Part shown: piece by piece, positions 1-8,455 of the stretch
Position numbering within the stretch: the first letter of the stretch is position 1
How the letters are laid out: every line of letters begins with the position of its first letter
Assembly (NCBI GenBank): GCA_963599255.1
Contig: CAVBWS010000003.1
Location: 1-64,000 of the forward strand
Length of the DNA stretch: 64,000 nucleotides
Source of the DNA: RGIG5612 sp963599255
GTDB lineage: Bacteria; Bacillota; Clostridia; Lachnospirales; Lachnospiraceae
Direction of reading: 5' to 3'
Program-made: the position numbers and the translations under genes
Notes under the pieces: model-generated
Database searches by the model: none
What the model saw: only the letters and a program-made list of their open reading frames with translations
What the model was told of the DNA's origin: nothing

Positions 1-64
1 TAGCGTGCTCTCGCAATCCTAGACGGCATTCGCGCTCCAAGCTATCGCTCTACGCACTCATGTC
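1..64. repeat. Truncated tandem copy of family B repeat (left part)
   Basis: This 64-bp stretch recurs at 107-170 with one visible mismatch. It matches the inner left part of the ~165-bp family B element, so a second copy seems to run off the left edge of the window. No gene is seen in 1-247. Confidence 0.8.
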
Positions 65-83
65 TTACATCCATGCAATCTTT

Positions 84-247
84 CATAAAACGGATTGCTT
101 CGCCACTAGCGTGCTCTCGCAATCCTAGACGGCATTCGCGCTCCAAGCTATCGCTCTACGCTCTCATGTCGTCTAGCCCGTCCAATGGATGTACAGCTAC
201 ACAAGCAAGCTTGTTTCGCTGCACATCCGCTGTCCGGGACTTTTATG
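84..247. repeat. Family B palindromic repeat, copy 1 (abuts dnaK stop)
   Basis: About 164 bp bounded by CATAAAA (84-90) and TTTTATG (241-247). The right half is an imperfect hairpin containing CCCGTCCAATGGATG and a partner ending TGTCCGGGAC. The same arrangement recurs at 52266-52431. The right end touches the dnaK stop codon (248-250), so it probably forms part of the dnaK mRNA 3' end. It also separates dnaK from whatever follows; dnaJ, the usual next gene, is not in the window. Confidence 0.75.
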
Positions 248-2131
248 TCATATTTCTGTATAGTCACCATCTACTACATTGTCATCGTTGCTGCTTGATG
301 AGCCCTGGTCAGCTCCCGGCTGTGAATAGTTAGCGCCTGCACCAGGATTTGGTCCGCCTGCCTGCTGTGATGCCTGCTCATACATCTTAGTAAATACCTT
401 CTGTGAACTTCCCATCAATTTCTCCTTAGCGGCCTTAATCTGGTTAAGCTGATCTGGTGTGATCTCTGCATTAACGTCTGTCGGAAGTACACCCTTAAGT
501 GTGTTCAGGTCATTTTCAACCTCAGCCTTATCCGCTGCATCTAACTTATCACCTGCTTCATTAAGTGCCTTCTCAACCTGCATTGCAAGTGAGTCAGCCT
601 CATTTCTTGCATCGATTGCATCCTTACGAGCCTTATCCTGAGCTTCGAATTCAGCAGCTTCCTTAACAGCCTTGTTAATCTCGTCATCAGACATATTTGA
701 TCCGGCTGTAATTGTAATGTGCTGTTCCTTACCTGTTCCAAGATCCTTAGCAGATACATTTACGATACCATTTGCATCGATATCAAATGTAACTTCAATC
801 TGTGGTATTCCACGCGGAGCAGGAGCGATTCCGTCCAGTCTGAACTGTCCTAATGTCTTATTATCACGAGCAAACTGACGCTCACCCTGTACAACATGGA
901 TATCAACTGCGCTCTGGTTATCTGCTGCTGTTGAGAATACCTGACTCTTCTTTGTAGGAATTGTTGTATTTCTCTCAATAAGTCTTGTAGCAACACCGCC
1001 TAATGTCTCAATTGAAAGTGACAGTGGTGTTACATCAAGAAGAAGAACATCTCCTGCACCAGCATCGCCTGCTAACTTACCGCCCTGAATAGCTGCACCG
1101 ATGGCAACACATTCATCAGGGTTAAGTGACTTAGAAGGCTCCTTGCCTGTAAGCTGTTTTACCTTATCCTGTACTGCAGGGATACGTGTTGATCCGCCAA
1201 CAAGAAGAACCTGTCCCAGATCTGCTGTTGTAAGTCCTGCATCCTTTAATGCCTGCTGAACCGGCTCTACAGTCTTTTCAACCAGGTCGTGTGTCAATTC
1301 ATCAAACTTAGCTCTTGTAAGTGTAATATCAAGATGCTTTGGTCCCTCAGCTGTAGCTGTAATGAACGGCAGGTTGATATTAGATGTCGTTGAGCTTGAA
1401 AGTTCCTTCTTAGCCTTCTCAGCTGCTTCCTTTAATCTCTGAAGAGCCATCTTGTCTGTGCTTAAATCAATGCCCTCCTGAGACTTGAACTGCTGAATAA
1501 GATAATCTGTAACTCTCTGGTCGAAGTCATCACCGCCGAGTCTGTTGTTACCTGCTGTTGCAAGAACCTCGATTACGCCGTCACCGATTTCAATGATAGA
1601 AACATCGAATGTACCGCCGCCTAAGTCGTATACCATGATCTTCTGTTCTTTTTCATTATCAAGTCCATACGCAAGTGCTGCAGCTGTAGGCTCGTTGATG
1701 ATACGTTTTACATCGAGACCTGCGATCTTACCAGCATCCTTGGTTGCCTGTCTCTGAGCATCGTTGAAATAAGCAGGTACTGTAATAACGGCTTCTGTAA
1801 CCTTCTCGCCCAAATGAGCTTCAGCATCACCCTTCAGCTTCTGAAGGATCATAGCTGAGATCTCCTGTGGAGAATAGCTCTTGCCTTCAATTGTTGCTCT
1901 GTAATTGCTGCCCATCTCTCTCTTGATAGATGAGATTGTATTGTCTGAGTTGGTAACAGCCTGACGTTTTGCAGGTTCACCAACTAATCTTTCACCATTC
2001 TTGGTAAATGCTACAACAGATGGAGTTGTTCGAGCGCCTTCAGCATTCTCGATAACAACCGGCTTACCGCCTTCCATAACTGCTACACATGAGTTTGTTG
2101 TTCCTAAGTCAATTCCGATAATTTTTCCCAT
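248..2131 (-). CDS. dnaK: Hsp70 chaperone DnaK
   Basis: ATP-dependent Hsp70 that binds exposed hydrophobic segments of unfolded proteins and works with GrpE and DnaJ in the cytoplasm. The 627 residues include the phosphate-1 loop IGIDLGTTNS (5-14), GGGTFDVS (171-178), the interdomain linker LLLDVTPLSL near 363-372, a substrate-binding domain, a helical lid and a Gly/Ser-rich tail ending in acidic residues. The N-terminal quadrant lacks the roughly 24-residue insertion of Gram-negative DnaK, in line with a Firmicute. It is the third gene of hrcA-grpE-dnaK, 84 bp after grpE, and is expected to follow the CIRCE/HrcA control upstream of hrcA. The 3' end touches a family B repeat. Confidence 0.99.
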   Translation of the reverse strand: MGKIIGIDLGTTNSCVAVMEGGKPVVIENAEGARTTPSVVAFTKNGERLVGEPAKRQAVTNSDNTISSIKREMGSNYRATIEGKSYSPQEISAMILQKLKGDAEAHLGEKVTEAVITVPAYFNDAQRQATKDAGKIAGLDVKRIINEPTAAALAYGLDNEKEQKIMVYDLGGGTFDVSIIEIGDGVIEVLATAGNNRLGGDDFDQRVTDYLIQQFKSQEGIDLSTDKMALQRLKEAAEKAKKELSSSTTSNINLPFITATAEGPKHLDITLTRAKFDELTHDLVEKTVEPVQQALKDAGLTTADLGQVLLVGGSTRIPAVQDKVKQLTGKEPSKSLNPDECVAIGAAIQGGKLAGDAGAGDVLLLDVTPLSLSIETLGGVATRLIERNTTIPTKKSQVFSTAADNQSAVDIHVVQGERQFARDNKTLGQFRLDGIAPAPRGIPQIEVTFDIDANGIVNVSAKDLGTGKEQHITITAGSNMSDDEINKAVKEAAEFEAQDKARKDAIDARNEADSLAMQVEKALNEAGDKLDAADKAEVENDLNTLKGVLPTDVNAEITPDQLNQIKAAKEKLMGSSQKVFTKMYEQASQQAGGPNPGAGANYSQPGADQGSSSSNDDNVVDGDYTEI

Positions 2132-2215
2132 TTTATTTCCCTCCTGAATTCTGGATAATTTTCTTAATTTATATAATAAAACGCGTATGACCTAATCGTC
2201 ATATCGTAATAATAT

Positions 2216-2878
2216 TTAATTTGCTACCTTGACCATGCTGTATCTGACCACATGATCCTTATATGTATAGCCCTTCTGGAACTCCTCAACTATTATATTG
2301 TCTCCGACTTCCGGATCATCTACATGCATTACTGCGTTGTGATAATCAGGGTTAAACTTCTGTCCTACTGCTTCAATCGGCTTAACGCCGGCATCTTCAA
2401 GAGCCTTAAGAAGAAGCTTGTATGTCATATTCATTCCCACCACGAAGGAATCTTCTGCTTTATCCTCCGGAACCGCTGCAAGACCTCTCTCGAAATTATC
2501 GATGGCAGGAAGTATCTTCTCTACAATGTCCTTAACACCGAAATCGTATCTCTGGGTCTTCTCCTTCTCGCTTCGTTTTCTGAAATTATCAAACTCTGCA
2601 AAAAGTCTGGCATACTTGTCTTCTGCGGCTTTAACCTTCTCTTCCAATGCCTCTGTGGCTTTCTGAACCTTGTCTTCAGCCTTAGCCCATTTAAGCTTTC
2701 TGTCTTTTTTATTCTTTTCTGCTGATTTCTCTGCCTCTGTCTCCTCCGCAGCGCCCTCAGCCTCAATAATATCTTCTTCCACTTCCTTATCCGCAGCGTT
2801 TTCTTCTTCAGCCGCTGCACTTTCTTCGTTCAGATCATTTCTGATTTCTTCATTATTCATGTTATCTTTTTCTGACAA
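2216..2878 (-). CDS. grpE: Nucleotide exchange factor GrpE
   Basis: GrpE releases ADP from DnaK. The 220-residue protein has a long acidic N-terminus (about 1-60, Glu/Ala/Asp-rich), a Lys/Glu coiled coil (about 60-125) and the C-terminal beta domain beginning with the family motif ILPAIDNFERGL and ending VRYSMVKVAN. The N-terminal acidic tail is longer than in E. coli GrpE, which is common in clostridia. It lies 24 bp after hrcA and 84 bp before dnaK in the same operon. The start is ATG at 2878. Confidence 0.98.
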   Translation of the reverse strand: MSEKDNMNNEEIRNDLNEESAAAEEENAADKEVEEDIIEAEGAAEETEAEKSAEKNKKDRKLKWAKAEDKVQKATEALEEKVKAAEDKYARLFAEFDNFRKRSEKEKTQRYDFGVKDIVEKILPAIDNFERGLAAVPEDKAEDSFVVGMNMTYKLLLKALEDAGVKPIEAVGQKFNPDYHNAVMHVDDPEVGDNIIVEEFQKGYTYKDHVVRYSMVKVAN

Positions 2879-2902
2879 GTTCCTTACCTGCCTTTCTGTA
2901 TA

Positions 2903-3988
2903 TTATTTCTTCTTATTACGGCTGAACTTCTTATCTAGGCTGCTGGTTACATTGTGCAATGCATCAACCACCTTTTCATAATCCATTCTCTTTGGTCCAA
3001 TGATTCCGACCTTGCCATAAACTCCTTCTTCAAATTCATAGGTTGCGGTTATTACCGAGCAATCCTTCATAGCATTTACCGGGGATTCCTCGCCGATATA
3101 AACCTGAATACCTGTGGTATTGCTGCCTTCCTCCTGCTCATCTGTCATAAGCTCTGTCAGCAGTTCCTTCTCTTCCAGCGTCGATATCAGTTCTCCTGCT
3201 CTCATGGAATCCGCCGACAGCTCAGGATACTTGAAAATGTTTTTAGCACCGCTTGTAAATATCTCAATGCCGTCTGCCGAACCGATCGTTGCCACAATGT
3301 GGTTAAGTATCTCTGAAACAAGGCCTCCATGTTCTTCTGCCTGTTCTGCCATCTTCGCAGCCATATCGAAGTTTATCTCCTGAAGGGTTAACCCATTCAG
3401 TGTGCTGTTCATGAGAAGATTCAGCTTAAGCAGTACCTGCTGGTCAATGTCCTCGGTAACATTGATCATCTCATTCTTAACCATGTTGCCTTCCAGGACT
3501 ATTGTGCACAGCACCTTATGGATATCAAGCTGTGTGATCTGGACAAACTTGAGTCTGTTTCTGTTAGCCTGCGGCATACTGACTACCGATGTGTAATTAG
3601 TATTAAATGCCAGAGTCTTAACTACATCCTTAAGTATCGTCTCTATATGCTCGATCCTGCCGTCAAGTGATGATTTCTCGTTCTCTATCTCTTCAGCACG
3701 TTCATCTAACTTCTTACTCTTAGAGTCTACCTCTTCAAGCTTAGCTTCGAGCATCTCGTCAACGTACAGTCTGTATCCTGCATCCGTAGGAATACGGCCC
3801 GCTGAAGTATGCGGCTGGAAAATATATCCCATCTCTTCAAGATCTGACATCTCATTTCTGATAGTCGCTGCTGAGAGCTCCAGATCAGCGTACTTGGAAA
3901 TTGTTCTCGAACCAACAGGTTCTCCCGTTTCCAGGTAGTTCTTGATGATCGCTTGAAGTATTCTCTTTTTTCTGCCGTCTAACTCCAT
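2903..3988 (-). CDS. hrcA: Heat-inducible transcription repressor HrcA
   Basis: Dimeric repressor that binds CIRCE operators and is kept active by GroEL. The 361-residue product has the N-terminal winged helix with SAATIRNEMSDLEEMGY (about 38-54) followed by QPHTSAGRIPT, a coiled segment around 80-115, and the C-terminal dimerisation domain containing VYIGEESPV and VGIIGPKRMDY. It is the first gene of the heat-shock operon. A promoter and two CIRCE-type palindromes lie just upstream, so it is very likely autoregulated. A second perfect CIRCE lies near htpG (21229), giving this repressor at least two target sites in the window. Confidence 0.98.
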   Translation of the reverse strand: MELDGRKKRILQAIIKNYLETGEPVGSRTISKYADLELSAATIRNEMSDLEEMGYIFQPHTSAGRIPTDAGYRLYVDEMLEAKLEEVDSKSKKLDERAEEIENEKSSLDGRIEHIETILKDVVKTLAFNTNYTSVVSMPQANRNRLKFVQITQLDIHKVLCTIVLEGNMVKNEMINVTEDIDQQVLLKLNLLMNSTLNGLTLQEINFDMAAKMAEQAEEHGGLVSEILNHIVATIGSADGIEIFTSGAKNIFKYPELSADSMRAGELISTLEEKELLTELMTDEQEEGSNTTGIQVYIGEESPVNAMKDCSVITATYEFEEGVYGKVGIIGPKRMDYEKVVDALHNVTSSLDKKFSRNKKK

Positions 3989-4023
3989 AACCTATCCCAT
4001 CTGTGTCTGCTTCTTGTTTCCCG

Positions 4024-4050
4024 TTAGCACTCATGTTGTAAGAGTGCTAA
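4024..4050. promoter_or_regulatory. CIRCE operator of the hrcA-grpE-dnaK operon (perfect)
   Basis: TTAGCACTC, nine bases, GAGTGCTAA: a perfect 9-9-9 CIRCE. It lies just downstream of the -10 box (TAGTAT, reverse strand 4068-4063), around +5 to +32 of the predicted transcript, the classical repression position. Confidence 0.98.
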
Positions 4051-4062
4051 CATCTGAGCCAT

Positions 4063-4091
4063 ATACTACCACTAGCACTCATCAAAGTCAA
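4063..4091 (-). promoter_or_regulatory. Sigma-A type promoter of hrcA
   Basis: On the minus strand, TTGACT (4091-4086) and TAGTAT (4068-4063) are separated by 17 bp. Transcription should begin near 4056, just before the perfect CIRCE. Confidence 0.8.
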
Positions 4092-4098
4092 CTGCTAA
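4072..4098. promoter_or_regulatory. Degenerate second CIRCE over the hrcA promoter
   Basis: CTAGCACTC, nine bases, AACTGCTAA: three changes from the CIRCE consensus but with the exact 9-9-9 spacing. It starts 48 bp from the perfect site and overlaps the -35 box and spacer. Confidence 0.6.
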
Positions 4099-4141
4099 CT
4101 GTGAAATAAATGTGAACTGGGAGCAAATCTGATTTTGTATT

Positions 4142-4924
4142 TTATTGCAGCAGATCTGGGCGTCTCTGTCTCGTTCTTGCAACCGACTGCTCCCGGCGCC
4201 ATGCATCAACCCTGGCATGATCTCCTGACATCAGCACTTCAGGCACCTTCATGCCCATGAATTCTTCAGGTCTTGTATATTGCGGATATTCAAGAAGTTT
4301 CAACGATGGTTCCTCTGTGTCTGTTTTCTTAACATTGGAAATAAGATCGCCATAGACTTGTTTTCGGATTTTTTTAGTAAATTCTCTGTTGGGGTATACC
4401 CTGCTGAAGCTCTCATCCTCTCCTGAGAGCTGATTAGTCAGAACTCCCGGAACCATGCGGCTGATGGCATCTACCATGACCATTGCAGGAAGTTCGCCGC
4501 CGGTAAGTACATAATCCCCGATGGAGATTTCTTCAGCCTCCATGAGTTCTAATACTCGCTGATCAACCCCCTCATAATGGCCGCACAGTATTATAATATC
4601 CTCCTCTGCTGCCAGCTCCCTGGCCATTTCCTGTGTAAATACCTTACCCGCAGGACTTGTATAGATAACTTTAGGTTTTCTGTTACTGGTTATACCCTGG
4701 CATACTGCCTGCCAGGCATCGTACACAGGCTGGCATTTTATAACCATACCTGCGCCGCCGCCAAATGGAGTATCATCTACATGCCCGTGCTTCTCTTCAG
4801 TATATTCTCTGAAATTCACGGTATTAATACTTATAAGGCCAGCCCTGGCTGCCCTTCCGAGAATGCTGGTTCCAAGTCCGGCATTTATCATATCAGGAAA
4901 TAATGTAAGAATGTGAAAGTTCAT
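4142..4924 (-). CDS. trmD: tRNA (guanine-37-N1)-methyltransferase TrmD
   Basis: SAM-dependent SPOUT-class enzyme that makes m1G37 in tRNAs reading CNN codons and so prevents +1 frameshifting. The 260 residues show NFHILTLFPDMI at the N-terminus, GGGAGMV, GHYEGVDQRV and the knot region IGDYVLTGGELPAMVMVDAI, followed by a C-terminal helical domain. It is the last gene of the ylxM-ffh-rpsP-khpA-rimM-trmD block and starts 18 bp after rimM. No strong terminator is seen between it and the hrcA promoter, so read-through into the chaperone operon is possible. Confidence 0.98.
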   Translation of the reverse strand: MNFHILTLFPDMINAGLGTSILGRAARAGLISINTVNFREYTEEKHGHVDDTPFGGGAGMVIKCQPVYDAWQAVCQGITSNRKPKVIYTSPAGKVFTQEMARELAAEEDIIILCGHYEGVDQRVLELMEAEEISIGDYVLTGGELPAMVMVDAISRMVPGVLTNQLSGEDESFSRVYPNREFTKKIRKQVYGDLISNVKKTDTEEPSLKLLEYPQYTRPEEFMGMKVPEVLMSGDHARVDAWRREQSVARTRQRRPDLLQ

Positions 4925-4942
4925 AATATTTAAAATTGTGTT

Positions 4943-5470
4943 CTAATCCAACAGCCCCTTCATAACGTTAACTGTGATAATGCTTTTTTCTACATCAACA
5001 TTCTTGATGCAATCAGCTATAACAGGGAATAAAATTTCTTTACCGCCGGCAGTTTCTACCACATAAACATCGTTCGCTCCGGTCTGAAGCACGTCTCTGA
5101 CTATTCCCAGCTCTCTTCCCGCCAGACTTTCAGATCCCTCATCAGCAAATACCCTGCATCCGATGAGATCTGCAATGTAATATTCACCATCTTCCAACGG
5201 CTGCGCCTGATCACGGCTTATTACTATATCTGAGCCCGCTGCTTTGGATATCTCTTCGGGAGCATTAAAGCAAGAGAACTTGACTATAGCCATGTTCTTA
5301 AAATACTTAACGCCCTCTATTTTCGCCTTTATGTCTTCTCTAGGTGTCTTGATTATGACTTCATCGACTTCTTCAAATCTCTCGGCATAATCAGTGGTCG
5401 GATAAACCTTAGCCTCTCCATGAACACCATGTGCCCGTGTCAGTACACCTATACGTAAATATTGTTCCAT
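4943..5470 (-). CDS. rimM: 16S rRNA processing protein RimM
   Basis: Assembly factor for the 30S head that binds ribosomal protein S19. About 175 residues: N-terminal RimM domain (LRIGVLTRAHGVHGEAKV) and C-terminal PRC-barrel (YYIADLIGCRV through GGKEILFPVIADCI). I chose the ATG at 5470 because GGAGA lies about 6 bases upstream; an in-frame ATG at 5488 would add six residues with no better site. It sits between khpA and trmD, the usual clostridial order. Confidence 0.96.
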   Translation of the reverse strand: MEQYLRIGVLTRAHGVHGEAKVYPTTDYAERFEEVDEVIIKTPREDIKAKIEGVKYFKNMAIVKFSCFNAPEEISKAAGSDIVISRDQAQPLEDGEYYIADLIGCRVFADEGSESLAGRELGIVRDVLQTGANDVYVVETAGGKEILFPVIADCIKNVDVEKSIITVNVMKGLLD

Positions 5471-5621
5471 ATCCGTCTCCAATATCATTATCTGTCTGGC
5501 TGCAGGCCCGTGCCAGAACTAATCAGTCATTATCCTAAAGCCCAAAAGATAAAGATAGGCAAACCGCATGCACTGCCTGCATACACGTCTGCCTTCAGAA
5601 AATGCAGCAGACACCGCGAGA

Positions 5622-5855
5622 TCAATCTACGATGTCTACTACTACCTTTTTGTTTTCTTTAATAGCTACAGTCTTAACCACTGTCCTAATAGATTTTGCT
5701 ATACGACCCTTTTTTCCGATGACCTTACCCATGTCCTCACGAGCTACATTGAGCTTGAGAACAATCGTTCCGTCCTCTTCTACTGTTTGGGTGACTATAA
5801 CCTCATCAGGATTATCAACAAGAGCCTTAGCGATTACTTCGACTAATTCTTTCAT
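5622..5855 (-). CDS. khpA: KH-domain RNA-binding protein KhpA (YlqC)
   Basis: Small RNA-binding protein of 77 residues, nearly a single KH domain with the GxxG loop in GKVIGKKGRIAKSIRTV. In Firmicutes KhpA pairs with KhpB/EloR, binds many RNAs and affects cell elongation. Its place between rpsP and rimM is the conserved one, and it starts 14 bp after rpsP. About 150 bp separate it from rimM and hold a weak hairpin (GTCTGC/GCAGAC) but no clear gene. Confidence 0.95.
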   Translation of the reverse strand: MKELVEVIAKALVDNPDEVIVTQTVEEDGTIVLKLNVAREDMGKVIGKKGRIAKSIRTVVKTVAIKENKKVVVDIVD

Positions 5856-5869
5856 ATGTTGACCTTTCC

Positions 5870-6115
5870 TTATTTGATGAGTCCTTCGTTCTTAAATAAT
5901 CTGGCAACAACCTCTGTTGGCTGTGCTCCGTTTGAAAGCCACTTCTGAGCTGCTTCCTTATCAATGATAACCTGAGCAGGCTCCTGGTTTGGATCATATG
6001 TACCGATCTGATCGATGAATGCGCCGTCTCTTGGTGCTCTTGAATCAGCTACGATAATTCTGTAAAAAGGTGCTTTCTTCTTGCCTAATCTTGTTAATCT
6101 AATCTTTGTTGCCAT
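5870..6115 (-). CDS. rpsP: 30S ribosomal protein S16
   Basis: Small-subunit protein of 81 residues with the family start ATKIRLTRLGKKKAPFYRI and VADSRAPRDG. It binds 16S rRNA in the 30S body. The upstream 190 bp to ffh contain a long-range inverted repeat (AACAGGGAA/TTCCCTGT) and A/T-rich promoter-like sequence, so rpsP may also have its own promoter. Confidence 0.98.
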   Translation of the reverse strand: MATKIRLTRLGKKKAPFYRIIVADSRAPRDGAFIDQIGTYDPNQEPAQVIIDKEAAQKWLSNGAQPTEVVARLFKNEGLIK

Positions 6116-6305
6116 TTTTTTACCTCAATTCTTTCTTGAAATATTCGATGCTGCCCCAGGCAGTCCATCATTATAATTTATAAACTCATTGTAAATATTC
6201 TGAACCACATTACAGGGAACATTCCGCCGGCAGCTGCTCTGCATGCTCAGGCATTGCAAATGGTTGCTACGTAACTTTTCCCTGTTCATGTGAAGTTCAT
6301 ATTAA

Positions 6306-7691
6306 CTAAAATTTCATGCCCTTAAGGCCCTTGAGCCCCTTAAGTCCCATCATGCCGCCTAAACCACCCAGACCTCTGTGGCCTTTCTTGCCCTTCATGC
6401 CGCCCATCTTCTTCATGAGCTGCTTCATCTGCTCGAACTGCTTAACCAGACGGTTAACCTCAGCAATATCTACGCCGGCGCCCTTAGCAATCCGGTTCTT
6501 TCTCGACGGATTTAATATCTTAGGATTAGATCTCTCCTTCGGTGTCATGGAATAGATGATGGCCTCAATGCGGGTAAGTTTCTTATCGTCAATGTTAAGA
6601 TCTGCGGCATTTCCGAGACCTAAGCCCGGCATCATCTTAAGTATCTCTCCGAGACCGCCCATGTTTCTCATCTGCTGCATCGAGATAAGGTAATCCTCAA
6701 ATGTAAACTCGTTCTTGCGCATATGAGCTGCAAGCTTTTCTGCATTTTCCGCATCCAGGTTCTGCTCGGCCTTCTCGATCAGGGAAAGCACGTCGCCCAT
6801 ACCGAGAATCCTTGATGCCATCCTGCTCGGGTGGAATACTTCAAGGTCTGTCAGCTTCTCACCCATACCGGCATACATAATAGGCACCTGTGTAACCTGC
6901 CTTACAGATAATGCACTACCACCTCTGGTATCGCCGTCCAGTTTAGTAAGGATAACACCGTCCACGCCGATCCGCTCCTTGAATCCGGCTGCGATATTTA
7001 CCGCATCCTGACCTGTCATAGCATCCACAACAAGGAGCGTATAGGTGATGTCTAACTGGCTCTTGATCTCCTCAAGCTCTTCCATCATGTCTTCATCAAT
7101 CTGAAGACGTCCGGCTGTATCTATGATCACAATATTGTTATTGTTGTTGATCGCCTGCTGAAGTCCGGCCTTGGCAATGTCCACTGCCTTATGGTCCGTT
7201 CCCATTTCAAATACAGGAACGCCCACTCTCTCGCCGTTAATCTTGAGCTGTTCTATAGCTGCCGGACGGTAAATATCACATCCCACCAGCAGAGGCCTCT
7301 TACCCTGCTTCTTAAACAAGCCTGCCAGCTTAGCTGCCGTAGTTGTCTTACCTGAACCCTGGAGACCTACCATCATTATTATGGTCTTGGCCATGCCCGG
7401 AAGCAGCTGAAGCTCTGCTGCCTCGCCTCCCATAAGGCTGGTAAGTTCTTCGTTAACGATCTTGATTACCATCTGACCAGGTGTAAGACTCTGCATTACA
7501 TCCTCGCCGACAGCCTTTTCTTTAACGCTATTTATAAACTGTTTTACGACCTTGAAGTTAACATCAGCCTCTAAGAGTGCCATCTTGACTTCCTTCATGG
7601 CAGTATCAATATCTGCCTCTGTAAGACGGCCCTTGCTCTTCAGGTTCTTAAAAACATTTTGGAGTTTTTCACTAAGATTTTCAAATGCCAT
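6306..7691 (-). CDS. ffh: Signal recognition particle GTPase Ffh (SRP54)
   Basis: SRP protein that binds signal sequences and SRP RNA and targets ribosomes to FtsY and Sec. The 461 residues comprise an N domain, a G domain with GLQGSGKTTTAAKLAG, DTAGR and TKLDGDTRGG, and a C-terminal M domain. The tail (about 415-461) is a striking Met/Gly/Lys repeat with GLKGLKGLKGMKF at the end. It follows ylxM by 21 bp, a typical Firmicute pair. No SRP RNA gene was recognised nearby. Confidence 0.98.
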   Translation of the reverse strand: MAFENLSEKLQNVFKNLKSKGRLTEADIDTAMKEVKMALLEADVNFKVVKQFINSVKEKAVGEDVMQSLTPGQMVIKIVNEELTSLMGGEAAELQLLPGMAKTIIMMVGLQGSGKTTTAAKLAGLFKKQGKRPLLVGCDIYRPAAIEQLKINGERVGVPVFEMGTDHKAVDIAKAGLQQAINNNNNIVIIDTAGRLQIDEDMMEELEEIKSQLDITYTLLVVDAMTGQDAVNIAAGFKERIGVDGVILTKLDGDTRGGSALSVRQVTQVPIMYAGMGEKLTDLEVFHPSRMASRILGMGDVLSLIEKAEQNLDAENAEKLAAHMRKNEFTFEDYLISMQQMRNMGGLGEILKMMPGLGLGNAADLNIDDKKLTRIEAIIYSMTPKERSNPKILNPSRKNRIAKGAGVDIAEVNRLVKQFEQMKQLMKKMGGMKGKKGHRGLGGLGGMMGLKGLKGLKGMKF

Positions 7692-7712
7692 ATATTATCT
7701 CCAATAAATCAG

Positions 7713-8027
7713 TCACAGCATCTCCAGTATCTGTTCTGCAAGCTCTCTGGCTTTCTCAATTTCACTGCAATTCTGTATGCTTTCGACCTTATCTCTGATA
7801 CTGATGAATTTTTCTACAAGCTTAAGTTTATCCTCATAACCTTCCAGCTGTGCATTGCATCTCTTAATAATGTCATGCACGCCCTGTCTGCTGATCCCCT
7901 CGTCTTCGGCAATCTCTCCCAGTGAGAGATTGTCCAGAACATACAGCCCATATATATGCTTCTGATGCTCTGTCAGCAGATCTCCGTAAAAATCATATAA
8001 CAGTGACTGTTTAACAAATCCTTCCAT
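7713..8027 (-). CDS. ylxM: YlxM family DNA-binding protein
   Basis: Small helix-turn-helix protein (104 residues) of the UPF0122/YlxM family with a sigma-70 region-4-like HTH: LTEHQKHIYGLYVLDNLSLG followed by EIAEDEGISRQGVHDIIKR. It usually lies just before ffh and is thought to modulate the SRP locus; the molecular role is not settled. ftsY, often found before ylxM, is not present; the region upstream is an insertion-element remnant. Confidence 0.95.
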   Translation of the reverse strand: MEGFVKQSLLYDFYGDLLTEHQKHIYGLYVLDNLSLGEIAEDEGISRQGVHDIIKRCNAQLEGYEDKLKLVEKFISIRDKVESIQNCSEIEKARELAEQILEML

Positions 8028-8090
8028 AGCCTGAACATGATACTACACGGAGTATATGCTGTCAAGCATTTTTACTTTACATGTCTCAAC

Positions 8091-8170
8091 TTGCGTTTTC
8101 GTGCAAATTTCAACTTTCTGAGGTTGCGTTTTCGTGCAAATTCAGGCTTTCTGAGGTTGCGTTTTCGTGC
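8091..8170 (+). repeat. 33-bp tandem repeat array (element end)
   Basis: The unit beginning TTGCGTTTTCGTGC starts at 8091, 8124 and 8157, an exact 33-bp period, the third copy being partial. It contains GTGCAAATT. The array is probably a transposase-binding end of a decayed mobile element whose other end lies at 8456-8525. Confidence 0.75.
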
Positions 8171-8313
8171 CAGGTCAGTTTTAAGCAGAAATTGACGCTA
8201 CGTGGCAGCACAACAAAACAAGGATATTATATCTCATGTGTTCATCAGATTCAACAATATCACCCGAATGTCCGGAATAAATTTGTCCAACATTAACAAA
8301 AAGCAAAGAGAAA

Positions 8314-8424
8314 CTACGCTGTGTAAATGTTTTTCTCATTGACTCCGGCATCTCTCAGGGCTATACGCTGCCGTTCCTCATTCTGTTCCACACTCGATAC
8401 CCGTATATATCCATAATTTTCCAT
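8314..8424 (-). pseudogene. Truncated serine recombinase (resolvase N-terminus)
   Basis: A 36-codon fragment starting MENYGYIRVSSVEQNEERQR matches the N-terminus of serine resolvase/invertase proteins, including the beta-1 strand and the catalytic Ser of the RVSS motif. It stops after EKNIYTA, where intact enzymes continue for about 150 more residues. The rest of the catalytic and DNA-binding domains is missing and does not appear in any frame nearby. It lies between the two 33-bp arrays, so I read it as the residue of a transposable element. Confidence 0.75.
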
Positions 8425-8455
8425 GAAAACATAATCTTCCTGATATTTGTCCAAA

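Noticed and set aside
73..333. Open frame on the plus strand over the left-edge repeat and dnaK end
   Set aside because: It lies in repeat sequence and antisense to dnaK, has no ribosome site and no family match.
6180..6300. Ribosomal-protein leader motif before rpsP
   Set aside because: A long-range inverted repeat is present, but no recognised autoregulatory leader motif, and promoter spacing is poor.
8081..8296. 71-codon frame across the first 33-bp array
   Set aside because: Its repeated LSEVAFSCKF pattern is just the 33-bp tandem repeat read in frame; no start signal or family.
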